The notes below the pieces were generated by a model that worked only from the letters and a program-made list of their open reading frames with translations, searched no databases and was not told the DNA's origin. Position numbers and translations under genes: made by a program. DNA of 64,000 nt from CADEDH01 sp963732695 (GTDB lineage: Bacteria > Actinomycetota > Acidimicrobiia > Acidimicrobiales > SZUA-35). Shown one piece after another: positions 49,190 to 58,708 of this stretch. Within the stretch, counting starts at the first letter, position 1. Each line of letters starts with the position of its first letter. The stretch covers positions 186,001 to 250,000 of the forward strand of contig CAVTAP010000012.1 of NCBI GenBank assembly GCA_963732695.1, given 5' to 3'.

Positions 49190-50419
49190 ATGACTGAGAC
49201 CACCGACGACACCACTCCGGGAATGCTGGCCGGCTACCGGGTGCTCGACCTGTCGCAGTATCTGGCCGGGGCCGGGGTGACCCGGCTCCTGGCCGAGCTG
49301 GGGCCCGAGATCATCAAGGTCGAGCTGGCCCCGATGGGCGACCCCGGTCGCCTGATCCCGTGGCTGGTCGACGACCGCAGCTCGTTCTTCGTGCAGAACA
49401 ACCGGGGCAAGCAGAGCCTGTGTCTCGACTGGGACCAGCCCGAGGGCCTGGCCATCGTCAAGGATCTGATCCCCCAGTGCGACATCCTGGTGGAGAACTT
49501 CGGGCATGGGGTCCTGGCCAAGCGGGGGCTCGACTACGAGTCGGTCCGCCAGCTCAACCCGTCGATGGTGATGGTGTCGGTGTCGGGGTTCGGGCGCAAC
49601 AGCCCCTTCGCCGACCGCCCGGCCTACGACGGCATCATCCAGGCCTACTCGGGGATGATGCACATGACCGGCGATCCCGAGCAGCCGCCGTCGGCCGTGG
49701 GGTTCGCCGTGGTCGACACCACCACCGCGGTGCACGCCTTCGCCGGGCTGGGCTACGCCCTGCTCCACCGGGAGCGCACGGGGCAGGGCCAGCACGTCGA
49801 CATCGCCATGGTCGACTCGATGTTCCACCTCAACGAGACCCTCAGCCAGTGGCACCTGGCCAAGGGGGAGTACACGCCCACCCGGATGGGCCGCCACCAC
49901 CCGCTGGTGTGCCCCGTCGGCATCTACGACCTGCCCCAGGGCTACGCCGTGCTCATGTGCCTCGACCGCCAATGGCCCTACCTGGTCAAGGCCATGGCCC
50001 GCCCCGACCTGGCCGACGATGCCCGGTACGCCACCAACGCCGACCGGGCCGCCAACCAGGACACGCTGGTGCCGATGATCCAGGAGTGGCTGCTGTCGTT
50101 CCCCGACAACGAGACCGTGCTCCAGACGTGTCTCGACCACCGCATCCCGATCGGGCCGGTGCTGACCCCGATGGACGCCGTGGGCCATCCCCACTTCGAG
50201 GCCCGGGACATGGTGCGGATGGTGCCCGACCCCGTGCTGGGCGAGGTGATGATCCCCGGCTACCCGTTCAAGTTCTCGGCCCAGCCCGACCTGCCCGATC
50301 TGCGGGCCCCGCTGCTGGGCCAGCACAACCGGTCGGTGCTCACCGGCGTGCTGGGCTACGACCCCGAACGGGTGGCGGCGCTCGAGTCCCGGGGCGTGCT
50401 CTACGCCACCGACCGCTAG
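49190..50419 (+). CDS. CaiB/BaiF family CoA transferase
   Basis: 409 residues. GYRVLDLSQYLAGAGVTRLL, LGPEIIKVELAPMGDPGRL, NNRGKQSLCLDWD, and catalytic Asp in GFAVVDTTTAVHAFAG. Good ribosome site (GGGGGG) before the ATG. Separate from the preceding CoA transferase by 73 bp, probably the same transcription unit. It belongs to a different branch, so the two likely act on different acids. Confidence 0.92.
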   Translation: MTETTDDTTPGMLAGYRVLDLSQYLAGAGVTRLLAELGPEIIKVELAPMGDPGRLIPWLVDDRSSFFVQNNRGKQSLCLDWDQPEGLAIVKDLIPQCDILVENFGHGVLAKRGLDYESVRQLNPSMVMVSVSGFGRNSPFADRPAYDGIIQAYSGMMHMTGDPEQPPSAVGFAVVDTTTAVHAFAGLGYALLHRERTGQGQHVDIAMVDSMFHLNETLSQWHLAKGEYTPTRMGRHHPLVCPVGIYDLPQGYAVLMCLDRQWPYLVKAMARPDLADDARYATNADRAANQDTLVPMIQEWLLSFPDNETVLQTCLDHRIPIGPVLTPMDAVGHPHFEARDMVRMVPDPVLGEVMIPGYPFKFSAQPDLPDLRAPLLGQHNRSVLTGVLGYDPERVAALESRGVLYATDR

Positions 50420-50527
50420 ACCCCGCTGCGTTGGTCGGCTGGCGCCTCCATCGATCATGATGGACCCATGAGCACGACCGGCGGCGCTACGACAGCCCTG
50501 GTCCCAGCCCTCTCAGGAGCATCTCGC

Positions 50528-51775
50528 ATGACCTCGATCATCCCCGAACCCGATCTCGCCAACGTCTGGCGGCTCGAGACCCCCGGCAACGAGGGGTGGG
50601 AGCGCTCGGCCCGTCCCGACGCCGACGACAAGTTCTTCATGGCGTCGGCCGACGGCCACGTGCAGGAGCCGCGCGACTTCTTCCGGCCCCGGATCCCGGC
50701 CGAGTACCACGACCGCCTGCCCGGCATCGTGATCAACGCCAAGGGTGAGCAGTTCCAGAAGACCGAGGGGTTCCGGGAAGCCAAGCTGGAGTGGGTCCAG
50801 CCCTTCGAGGGCCACGAACAGCTCCGCAACCGCTCGGGTCTCACCCCCGAAGAGCGCCTGGCCGACCTCGCCCTCGACGGCACCGACGCCGAGATCCTGT
50901 TCCCCAACAAGGGCCTCGTGGTGTGGGCGACGAAGGACGCCAGCTTCTCCCACCTGATGTGCAAGGCGTGGAACGACTGGGCGTGGGAGACCTTCGGCCC
51001 GTTCAACGACCGCCTGGCGCCGATGGCCTGCATCGCCCCTGCCTCGCTCGACGACGCCCTGGCCGAGATCCAGCGGGTGGCCGCGCTCGGGTTCAAGGGC
51101 CTGTGCCTGCCGTGCAAGCCGGTGTTCGGCCCGCCCGACGTCGACGACCTGAACTACAACCTCAAGGAGTTCGAGCCGCTGTGGGACTGCGTCACCGACG
51201 TTGATCTGCCGATCACGTTCCACGTCTCCACCGGCCGTGACCCCCGCACCTCCCGCTCCAACGGCGGGGCGGTGATCAACTACACGATCCACTCGCTGGC
51301 CCCCACCATGGAGCCGCTGGTCAACATCTGCGCCTCCGGTGTTGCCGAGCGCCACCCCACGTTGAAGTTCGGGGCCATCGAGGCCGGGATCGGCTGGGTG
51401 CCGTGGATGCTGGAGGCCATGGACGAGGCCTACCTCAAGCACCACATGTGGGTCCGGCCCAAGCTCGACGGGCTCCCCAGCGACTACTTCCGCCGGCAGG
51501 GGTTCTCCTCGTTCCAGGAAGACCGCCCCGGTCTGGCCCTGGCCCGGGAGTTCAACCTGATCGACAACTTCCTGTGGGCCAACGACTTCCCCCACCACGA
51601 GGGGTCGTGGCCCTACTCGGCCCAGGCCATCGAGCGCACCATGGGCGACCTGACCGACGGCGAGCGGGCCAAGATCCTCGGCCTCAACACCGCCCGGATC
51701 TTCAAGTTCCCGGTGCCCGAGCGCTACCGCAACCACGACGACGCCGCCCTCGTGGCCCGCGAGGTCGAGGGCTGA
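50528..51775 (+). CDS. Amidohydrolase-2 (ACMSD-like) family metal-dependent hydrolase
   Basis: 415 residues. SADGHVQEPRDFF at the N-terminus (D-x-H-x2-E), DGTDAEILFPNKGL, LPITFHVSTGRDP (metal-ligand His) and FLWANDFPHHEGSWPYSAQA (catalytic Asp). Family members decarboxylate or hydrolyse, often in aromatic or terpenoid catabolism. ATG at 50528 is preferred to 50468 because AGGAG lies directly upstream. Follows the CoA transferases on the same strand. Confidence 0.9.
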   Translation: MTSIIPEPDLANVWRLETPGNEGWERSARPDADDKFFMASADGHVQEPRDFFRPRIPAEYHDRLPGIVINAKGEQFQKTEGFREAKLEWVQPFEGHEQLRNRSGLTPEERLADLALDGTDAEILFPNKGLVVWATKDASFSHLMCKAWNDWAWETFGPFNDRLAPMACIAPASLDDALAEIQRVAALGFKGLCLPCKPVFGPPDVDDLNYNLKEFEPLWDCVTDVDLPITFHVSTGRDPRTSRSNGGAVINYTIHSLAPTMEPLVNICASGVAERHPTLKFGAIEAGIGWVPWMLEAMDEAYLKHHMWVRPKLDGLPSDYFRRQGFSSFQEDRPGLALAREFNLIDNFLWANDFPHHEGSWPYSAQAIERTMGDLTDGERAKILGLNTARIFKFPVPERYRNHDDAALVAREVEG

Positions 51776-51824
51776 ATCCCGCTGGCCGGCGCCGACGGGA
51801 TCCGACCGGCTGCCGGCGGGGCGC

Positions 51825-52586
51825 TCAGCCGTCCAGAGCGCGGCGCAGGTCGCGGGCGGCGGTAGCGAAGATGGTGGTGTCGTTCGACACCATCACGAAG
51901 CCGAAGCCCCGCTCGGCCGCGGCCCGGCCGGCGGCGGCGTCGCCCACCGCCGTGCCGCACGGGACGCCGGCCCGGGCGCACGAGGCCAGGGTGGCGGCGA
52001 TCAGAGCGTCGTTGTCGGGGTGGGAGGCGGGCTTGCCGCTCGACAGCGACAGGTCGCCGGTGCCGATGAACAGCGCGCTCAGCCCGTCGACGGCCAGGAT
52101 CTCGCCGATGATGGCCAGCCCGCCCTGGTCCTCCACCTGCACGCCCCGCACCACACCGGTGGCGCCCCGGGCCAGGTAGCCCTCGGTGTCCAGCCCCCAG
52201 CGGCCGGCCCGTGAGGTGCCGCCCAGGCCGCGGCTGCCGGTGGGGCTGAAGCGCATGGCGTCCACCGCCGCCCGGCAGGTGGCGGCGTCGGTGACCCGGG
52301 GCACGAGGATGCCGTCGGCGCCGGCGTCGAGCAGCCGTTGGAGATGGCTGTCGGACCGGTCGGGCACCCGCACCAGCGCCCCCATGTCCATGGCCTGGGC
52401 CATCACGATCAGCCGGTACGCGCTCTCCATGCTGAGCGGCGCGTGCTCCATGTCGACCACGATGTAGTCGAATCCGGCGTGGCCCAGCAGCTCGACGGTC
52501 TCCAGGGTCGGCAGCTTGGCCCAGGTGCCGAACAGGGTCGGCCCTCCCGCCGCCAGCCGCTCCGCGAACGCACCAGGTGTCAGCAT
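51825..52586 (-). CDS. HpcH/HpaI family aldolase
   Basis: 253 residues, pyruvate-dependent class II aldolase family. GTWAKLPTLETVELLGHAGF, YIVVDMEHAPLS (metal and base), LVRVPDRSDSHLQRLLDAGA with substrate-binding Arg, GVQVEDQGGL (metal Glu) and FIGTGDLSLS (metal Asp). Cleaves 2-keto-4-hydroxy acids that arise from ring-fission. Its strand is opposite to the CoA-transferase genes; R1 copy f follows its start. Confidence 0.92.
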   Translation of the reverse strand: MLTPGAFAERLAAGGPTLFGTWAKLPTLETVELLGHAGFDYIVVDMEHAPLSMESAYRLIVMAQAMDMGALVRVPDRSDSHLQRLLDAGADGILVPRVTDAATCRAAVDAMRFSPTGSRGLGGTSRAGRWGLDTEGYLARGATGVVRGVQVEDQGGLAIIGEILAVDGLSALFIGTGDLSLSSGKPASHPDNDALIAATLASCARAGVPCGTAVGDAAAGRAAAERGFGFVMVSNDTTIFATAARDLRRALDG

Positions 52587-52622
52587 GGGCGCAGTGTACG
52601 ACGGCCCCCGCCGCCGGCCATT

Positions 52623-52729
52623 CTGCGCGACGGAAACCGCGCCCGGCCGGCGAACTGCGTCACGAATTCTACGGAAGACGTTGAGAACGTGACGCAGAAG
52701 GGGCGAGGGGCGCGGTTTCCGTTACACAG
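52623..52729. repeat. R1 palindromic element, copy f
   Basis: Best-preserved copy, 107 bp. Outer arms (52623-52644 and 52708-52729) pair at 19 of 22 positions. Inner arms CTGCGTCACG (52655-52664) and CGTGACGCAG (52688-52697) pair perfectly. The right arm reads GTTACACAG where other copies have GTGACGCAG; that change creates the TAA stop codon of the CoA transferase on the minus strand. Confidence 0.85.
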
Positions 52730-55250
52730 TTCGAGAGGGGGCGGCCGGGGTGACGGGGCCGCCGACGGTCGACCCTGCGTGGTCGGCCAGCAGGCGGCGG
52801 ACCTCGTCGCCGTGCTGGTTGTAGGTGGGGCCGGGGGCGGTGACCCGGGCCGGGGTGCGGGACAGCCGGAACCGGGGGCCCTCGATCACCACCGGCCCCA
52901 GCAGCGGGTGCTCGACGGTGAGGTAGTGGTCCCGGTGGGCCAGCTGGGGGTCGCTCAGACAGCCGGCGGTGTTCTGCACCCGGTGGGCGGCCACCCCCAG
53001 GGCCTGGAGCTCGTCCTGCACGGTGGCGGCGTCGAGCCCGACGGTGCAGGTGGTGATGAGGTCGTCGAGCTCGTCGTGCCGCTTGTGGCGCTCGGCCGCC
53101 GTCAGGGAGGCCAGGTCGGGCTGGTTCAGCCAGCCGGCCAGAGCCCGCCACTGGGCGTCGTCGGCGCAGGCGATCGCCACCCAGGCCTCGGTCTCCTCCT
53201 CGGGGTCGTCGCTGTCGAGCCGGGTGCGGTAGACGCCGTGGGGGGCGAGCACCAGATCCCGGTTGCCCCGACCCTCGAATGGTCGACCGTTGACCTCGGC
53301 GTCGAGCAGCGCCGGCGCCTGGAGGTGCATCGACGACTCGGCCTGCGACAGGTCGAGGTGCTGTCCCCGCCCGGTGCGACGGCGGTGGTCGAGTGCCGCC
53401 AGCAGGGCGGCCAGGCCGAAGCGGGGCGACACGATGTCGGTATAGGCGCCGAAGGGCCCGCAGGCCGATCGCCCCGGCCAGCGGGTGGTGGTGGTGAACC
53501 CGAACAGGGCCGTGGTGAGGTTGCCCAGGCCCGGCATGTCGAGCGTGCCCGTCTGGCCGGGCAGGCAGCTCGACAGCAGGATGATCCCGGGGTTGGTGGC
53601 GGCCAGCGCCTGGTAGCCGAATCCCATGCGGTCGAGGGCCCCGGCGGAGAAGCTTTCCACCATTACGTCGGCCCACCGCACCAGGTCCCACAACGTCTCG
53701 CGATCGGCCGGGTCGCCCAGATCGAGCTCGATGCCGAGCTTGCCGGCGTTGCAGTTGGCGAACAGCCCACTGCCCTCCATCGGCACCTCGGCGTTGCGGG
53801 GATGGAAGGGGGAGGTGGTGCGGGTCAGGTCGGGCCGGGCCCGGTTCTCCACCTTGACCACCGTTGCCCCGTAGTCGGCCAGGCTCCGCCCCACGTAGGG
53901 GCCGGCCACCGACCACGCCAGATCGAGCACCCGCAACCCGTCGAGCGCCGGCCGATCAGCGCCGGTGCCGGTGCCGGTGCCGTTGGCCGGTGCGCCGGCC
54001 CTGATGTCGCCGTTGCCGACGGCCGGGGATTCCCACAGCTCCATGCCGTCATGGCTGCCCAGCCGGGGGGCGGGGCCGAGGGCGGCCAGCGGGGCGTCCG
54101 ATGCCACCACGAACCGGCCCGGATAGCGGTGGGCCCGGTCGGCGTCGGGGTGGTGGACCTCGTCCCAGAACCGCCGGTTGGCCAGGTGGTCGTTGTCGAG
54201 CACCTCGGCCAGCGTGGAGATGGGGGCCAGCAGCACCTTGCGCCGGGCCGCCTCGGCCGCCAGGTGGGCCTTGGTGTGGCGGGCGGTGAAGCGGGTGACG
54301 ATCTCGCCCAGCCGCACCGCCTCCGACGGGGGCACGGTGCCGTCGAACAGGCCCTCGTTGAGGGCGACGAAGTCGGTGTCGCGCGTCGCTTCGTCGCAGC
54401 CACCCTCCTCCCAGATCCACTGGAAGAGGTTGACCGTGTAGTGGGCCAGGGCGGCGCCGAAGGAGAAGGTGATGCTCACCTCGCCGTCGAGGGCGGGGTA
54501 GGTCCAGCGGATCTTGTAGACGCCGAAGTCGATCCCGTCGCCCGAGCGGCGCATGGCCGGCCACTGCCAGGCCCGGTTGATGGCGTAGCAGAACGAGGCC
54601 TGGAGGCAGGAGGCCTGGGCCGACACGTCGGCCAACTGGCCCCGGCCCGATCGGGCCCGTTCCTGCAGGGCGACCAGGGCGGCCACCGCCATGTCGGCCG
54701 CTCCGTGGAGCCAGGCCTGGGGCGACCCCCACCGCAGGGGTGGCAGTTCGGCCTCGCCGGTGAGCGACATCGAGCAGCTGGCGGCACCGATCGTGAGGTC
54801 GGTGGCGGCCCAGTGGGCCTTGGGGCCGTCGAGCCCGAAGGGGGTCAGGGCCACGATCACGAGCCCCGGGTTGGCCGCCTCCAGAGCGGCCCGGTCGAAC
54901 GGCTCGTCGCCGGGACGGCCGGTCCACAACAGCACGTCGGCCCCGGCGGCCAGGGCGGCCAGCCGCTGCCGGCCGCCTGGGGTGGCGAGGTCGGCCGTGA
55001 TCGAGCGCTTGCCCCGGTTGTAGGCCCGGTGCCACAGGCTCCGCTCCGTGTCGGCTCCGCCGGCAGCGGTATCTGGCCTGCCGGCGGCTGGGTCGGGGTG
55101 GTCGCCGGCGAACGGCGGGAGGTGGCGGGCCGACGATCCGCCCGGCGGCTCCAGCAGGACCACGTCGGCCCCCAACTGGGCCAGCAGGAACCCGGCGAGC
55201 TGGCCCCGCTCGTCGGTGCAGTCGATCACCCGGTACGGCGACAGCATCAT
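52722..55250 (-). CDS. Double CaiB/BaiF CoA transferase (two fused domains)
   Basis: 842 residues, twice the usual length. Domain 1 (about 1-420): YRVIDCTDERGQLAGFLLAQ, LGADVVLLEPPGG, NRGKRSITADL, and GAADMAVAALVAL where the catalytic Asp should be. Domain 2 (about 440-842): GLRVLDLAWSVAGPYVGRSL, YGATVVKVENRARPDL, CNAGKLGIELDLGDPADR, AYTDIVSPRFGLAALLAALD with catalytic Asp. Class III CoA transferases work as interlocked dimers, so the fusion may be a covalent pseudo-dimer. Its stop codon lies within the right arm of R1 copy f. Confidence 0.9.
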   Translation of the reverse strand: MMLSPYRVIDCTDERGQLAGFLLAQLGADVVLLEPPGGSSARHLPPFAGDHPDPAAGRPDTAAGGADTERSLWHRAYNRGKRSITADLATPGGRQRLAALAAGADVLLWTGRPGDEPFDRAALEAANPGLVIVALTPFGLDGPKAHWAATDLTIGAASCSMSLTGEAELPPLRWGSPQAWLHGAADMAVAALVALQERARSGRGQLADVSAQASCLQASFCYAINRAWQWPAMRRSGDGIDFGVYKIRWTYPALDGEVSITFSFGAALAHYTVNLFQWIWEEGGCDEATRDTDFVALNEGLFDGTVPPSEAVRLGEIVTRFTARHTKAHLAAEAARRKVLLAPISTLAEVLDNDHLANRRFWDEVHHPDADRAHRYPGRFVVASDAPLAALGPAPRLGSHDGMELWESPAVGNGDIRAGAPANGTGTGTGADRPALDGLRVLDLAWSVAGPYVGRSLADYGATVVKVENRARPDLTRTTSPFHPRNAEVPMEGSGLFANCNAGKLGIELDLGDPADRETLWDLVRWADVMVESFSAGALDRMGFGYQALAATNPGIILLSSCLPGQTGTLDMPGLGNLTTALFGFTTTTRWPGRSACGPFGAYTDIVSPRFGLAALLAALDHRRRTGRGQHLDLSQAESSMHLQAPALLDAEVNGRPFEGRGNRDLVLAPHGVYRTRLDSDDPEEETEAWVAIACADDAQWRALAGWLNQPDLASLTAAERHKRHDELDDLITTCTVGLDAATVQDELQALGVAAHRVQNTAGCLSDPQLAHRDHYLTVEHPLLGPVVIEGPRFRLSRTPARVTAPGPTYNQHGDEVRRLLADHAGSTVGGPVTPAAPSRTV

Positions 55251-55326
55251 CAGTTCCCCCTTCGGGCCAACCTACCCCCGGGCACTAACGTGGGCCCAGC
55301 TGACGACGGCCGAGGGGGGACCGGAC

Positions 55327-56265
55327 ATGGCGGACATGCGGATCGGGATGCTGTTGCCCAACGTGGGGACGGCGGCGTCGCCCGAGGCGATCGTGGAGCT
55401 GGCCCGGGAGTCCGAGGCGATGGGGGTGGCGTCGCTGTGGGTGGGCGACCACCTGCTGCTGGCGGCCGATCAGCAGGCCCGCTACCCCTACAACGACACC
55501 GGTGACTACGTGGTGCCGGCCGACCGGAACTTCCTCGACGCCTTCACCACCCTGGCCTGGGTGGCGGGCCAGACCCGCTCGATCCGCTTCGGGGTGTCGG
55601 TGTGCATCGCTCCCTACCGGCACCCGGCCCAGGTGGCCAAGGTGCTGGGCACCCTCGAGTTCCTGGCGCCGGGGCGGATGGTGCTGGGCGTGGGCACCGG
55701 CTGGATGCGCGACGAGTTCGACAGCCTGGCCATGCCCTACGAAAGCCGGAACGCCGACACCGTGCGCCTGGTGCGGTTCCTGCGGGAGGCGGGGCGGGCC
55801 GAGGGGCCGGTCACGATCGAGAACCCCGGCTATCCGGCCCACGAGATGTATCTGCGGCCCCAACCGGCGGCCGACCTCCCGATCTGGATCGGGGGCAACG
55901 GGCCGCTGGCCCGGCGCCGGGCCGCCCGCCACGGCGACGCCTGGCATCCGGCGCTCCACCGTCAGTCGCCGGCCCAGCTGGCCGAGGAGATGGCCGAGGT
56001 GCGGGCGCTGGCGGCCGAGGCGGGGCGGGACCCAGCGCCGATCGAGCTGACGGTGTTCGCCGGTGCGGCACTGTCCGACACCTGGCGGGACCGCCCGTGG
56101 GAGCGGGGCCTCATTCGGGGCCCGGCCGAGCCGGTGGTGGCCACGCTGGCCGACTACGCCGAGGCCGGCGTCACCGAGATGATCCTGTCGATCGGCGGCT
56201 CCACCCGCCGTCGCCTGGCCACCCTCGAAGCCCTGGTGGACGCCGGCCTGGCCCTCGCTCCGTGA
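55327..56265 (+). CDS. LLM class F420-dependent oxidoreductase
   Basis: 312 residues. MRIGMLLPNVGTAASPEAIV, GVASLWVGDHLLL, TRSIRFGVSVCIAPYRHPAQ, LAPGRMVLGVGTGWMRDEF and PIWIGGNGPLARRRAARHGD fit the TIGR03619-like F420 group. ATG at 55327 has GAGGGGGGA upstream; an alternative Met lies three codons later. Divergent from the double CoA transferase. Uses F420 or FMN to oxidise an unknown substrate. Confidence 0.92.
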   Translation: MADMRIGMLLPNVGTAASPEAIVELARESEAMGVASLWVGDHLLLAADQQARYPYNDTGDYVVPADRNFLDAFTTLAWVAGQTRSIRFGVSVCIAPYRHPAQVAKVLGTLEFLAPGRMVLGVGTGWMRDEFDSLAMPYESRNADTVRLVRFLREAGRAEGPVTIENPGYPAHEMYLRPQPAADLPIWIGGNGPLARRRAARHGDAWHPALHRQSPAQLAEEMAEVRALAAEAGRDPAPIELTVFAGAALSDTWRDRPWERGLIRGPAEPVVATLADYAEAGVTEMILSIGGSTRRRLATLEALVDAGLALAP

Positions 56266-56326
56266 TCCGGTGTCGGAGACCGTCACCGGCGACGGCCTGG
56301 GACACCAGATCAGGCCATGGTTGGGT

Positions 56327-56770
56327 TCAGCGGAACTCGATGAGCTCGATGAAGGTGCCGTCGGGGTCCTTGAAGCAGACGAAACGGGTGTCGGAGCGCA
56401 TGTTCACCGGCTCCGACACCAGCTCCACCCCGGCCTCCTCGAGCTGGGCCACATGGCCGTCGAGGTCGGTGCAGTACAGGCACAGACGGGCCATCCCGGA
56501 GTGGAACAGGTCGGGCGGCGGCGTGCCCCGGGTCTTGGGGTTCGTCCACTCGATCAGATCGAGCCGACAGCCCCGGCTGTTGCCGGGGTCGAGCATCATG
56601 ATCGCCGCCTTGCCCTTGGCCGTGGGATCGCCCAGGCCCCGGCCCATCTCCTCGCTGCCCCCTTCGCCCAGGTCGACCACCGACTGGAAGCCGAGCATCT
56701 CGTAGAACGCCTTCGACCGTTCGAAGTCGGTGCAGTTGATGTTGACGTGGAAGACGGACTTGATCGCCAT
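56327..56770 (-). CDS. VOC family (glyoxalase/dioxygenase fold) protein
   Basis: 147 residues with two beta-alpha-beta modules: VFHVNINCTDFERSKAFYEM and MARLCLYCTDLDGHVAQLEE, ending KDPDGTFIELIEF with the metal-binding Glu. Could be a small dioxygenase, isomerase or glyoxalase. Convergent with the LLM gene, with a weak 6-bp hairpin (CCGGTG/CACCGG, 56267-56289) between, and divergent from the HsaA-like gene. Confidence 0.88.
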   Translation of the reverse strand: MAIKSVFHVNINCTDFERSKAFYEMLGFQSVVDLGEGGSEEMGRGLGDPTAKGKAAIMMLDPGNSRGCRLDLIEWTNPKTRGTPPPDLFHSGMARLCLYCTDLDGHVAQLEEAGVELVSEPVNMRSDTRFVCFKDPDGTFIELIEFR

Positions 56771-56891
56771 GGCCGGAGACCCCCCTGATCGGCTCGGAAA
56801 GGCCACACTATCCCGGGTCGCCGAAGTGCATCGAAGCCCGCCATGGCCCATCATCTTCTGAGTCGGATCGGTTTTCGAAGGAGCCTGGACC

Positions 56892-58085
56892 ATGACCGTC
56901 ATCGACAGCGCACCCTCAGGCACGGCCGCCGAGTTGATCGAGCGGGCCCGACGGCTGGCCCCCGTGCTGCGGGAACGGGCCGTGGCCACCAACGCCAACC
57001 GCCGCCTGCCCCGGGAGACGATCGAGGACATGCGGGCCGCCGGCGTGCTCAAGGTCCTTCAGTCGCCCCGCAACGGAGGCTACGGCCTGTCCATGCGGGA
57101 CCACCTCGACGTCAACGCCGCCCTGGCCGAGGGCTGCGGGTCCACCGCCTGGGTGGTGGGAGTCACCCACGCCCACTCGTGGATGATGTCGCACTTCCCG
57201 GCCGAGGCCCAGGAGGCCACCTACGGGACCAATCCCGACGCCTTCATCTCGGCCGTGATCGGCCCCCGGGGCCGGGCCGTGCGCACCGAGGGCGGTTGGC
57301 GCCTGAGCGGCGTGTGGCCTTTCGCCTCCGGCAGCGAGAACGCCGACTGGCTGTTCCTGGGGGCGATGATGGTGGACGGCGATCAGGAGCTGGGCCCGGC
57401 CGAGTTCCTGCTGCCCACCAGCGCCGCCTCCTACCGCGACGACTGGCACACCACCGGCCTCACCGGCACCGGCTCCTGCTCGGTCGAGGTGCACGACCTG
57501 TTCGTGCCCGACGCCTTCCACCTGCCGATGATCGAGCTGGCCACGGGAGACTCGCCCGGCGCCCCGCTCCAGACCGAGGGCTGGAACCACCGGGCCGCCG
57601 CCATCCCGGTGCTGATCCTGGCCCTGGCCGGCCCGGCGCTGGGCATCGCCCGGCGGGCCCTGGCCGATTTCCCGTCGGTCATCGGGAAGAAGACGATCGC
57701 CTACACCGACACGGTGCAGGCCGAGCACACCACCACCCACCTCCACATCGCCGAGGTGGCGGCCCTGATCGACGAGGCCCACTTCCACCTGTACCGGGCG
57801 GCCGACGACATCGACCGGTCGGCCCGGGAGGGTGTGCCGCTCGAGTTGCTCACCCGGGCCCGGATCCGGTCCGACTGTGCCGAGGCCACCCGCAAGTGCC
57901 TGGAGGCGGTGGAGCTGATGTGGCGAGACACCGGCGGCTCGGGCCTCTACACCACGAACCCGCTCGGTCGGGCCCTGGCCGACCTGCAGGCCATGAACGT
58001 CCACGGCGGGCTGATGCTCGACAGCGCCCGCGAGATCTACGGTCGGGTACTGATGGGCCTCGATCCCCAGGCCCCGCTGCTCTAG
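56892..58085 (+). CDS. Acyl-CoA dehydrogenase-fold flavin hydroxylase, oxygenase component (HsaA-like)
   Basis: 397 residues of the acyl-CoA dehydrogenase fold, with monooxygenase-type features as in HsaA and related two-component phenol hydroxylases: RRLPRETIEDMRAAGVLKVL, ALAEGCGSTAWVVGVTHAHS, WRLSGVWPFASGSENADWLF. Such enzymes use free FADH2 or FMNH2 from a separate reductase, none of which is adjacent. Good ribosome site AAGGAG. The extradiol-type dioxygenase follows by 27 bp, so hydroxylation then ring cleavage of an aromatic is likely. Confidence 0.87.
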   Translation: MTVIDSAPSGTAAELIERARRLAPVLRERAVATNANRRLPRETIEDMRAAGVLKVLQSPRNGGYGLSMRDHLDVNAALAEGCGSTAWVVGVTHAHSWMMSHFPAEAQEATYGTNPDAFISAVIGPRGRAVRTEGGWRLSGVWPFASGSENADWLFLGAMMVDGDQELGPAEFLLPTSAASYRDDWHTTGLTGTGSCSVEVHDLFVPDAFHLPMIELATGDSPGAPLQTEGWNHRAAAIPVLILALAGPALGIARRALADFPSVIGKKTIAYTDTVQAEHTTTHLHIAEVAALIDEAHFHLYRAADDIDRSAREGVPLELLTRARIRSDCAEATRKCLEAVELMWRDTGGSGLYTTNPLGRALADLQAMNVHGGLMLDSAREIYGRVLMGLDPQAPLL

Positions 58086-58112
58086 GTAGCTCCAGGTAGA
58101 AGGAGACAAGCC

Positions 58113-58700
58113 ATGTCCACCACCTCAACCGAACCCACCACCCAACCGTCGGCCACCGGCCTGAAGCTGGAAGTGGCCCACAGCGTGCTCTACGTGCACG
58201 ACGCGGACAAGATGATCGGCTTCTACACCGACATGCTCGGCTTCGAGGTCACCGACCGGGGCCCGATCATGGACCAGGAGATCATCTTCATGTCCCAGAT
58301 CGCCAACCATCACCACCAGGTGGCGTTCATCACCGGCCGGGGCGCGCCCGAGAAGTCGAACAACACCCACCACACGGCCTACCGGTCGTCGGGCACCCTC
58401 GACGACCTCAAGGCCCTGCTGGGCCGGCTCCAGGCCCACCCCGAGGTCAGCGGCATCATGCCGCTGACCCACGGCAACGCCTGGTCGATCTACTTCCAGG
58501 ACCCGGAGCACAACGGGGTCGAGGTGTTCATCGACACCCCGTGGCACGTGAAGCAGCCCCAGGGCAAGCCGCTCGACCTCACCCGGTCGAACGACGAGAT
58601 CATGGCCGACACCGAGGCCGCCTTCGCCGACGAGCCCGAGTTCAGCGATCTCGGCTCGTTCTACCAGCGCCGGGCCGACCACCTCGGCGAGCGCAGCTGA
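58113..58700 (+). CDS. VOC-fold extradiol dioxygenase-like protein
   Basis: 195 residues. Candidate Fe(II) ligands: H23 in LEVAHSVLYV, His 86/87 in NTHHTAYRSS and E137 in NGVEVFIDTPW, the catechol 2,3-dioxygenase pattern in a single-module size. AGAAGGAG precedes the ATG. Co-transcribed with the HsaA-like hydroxylase; together they would make and cleave a catechol. A C-terminal extension of about 45 residues (after DTPWHV) is charged. Confidence 0.85.
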   Translation: MSTTSTEPTTQPSATGLKLEVAHSVLYVHDADKMIGFYTDMLGFEVTDRGPIMDQEIIFMSQIANHHHQVAFITGRGAPEKSNNTHHTAYRSSGTLDDLKALLGRLQAHPEVSGIMPLTHGNAWSIYFQDPEHNGVEVFIDTPWHVKQPQGKPLDLTRSNDEIMADTEAAFADEPEFSDLGSFYQRRADHLGERS

Positions 58701-58708
58701 CCCAAGCG

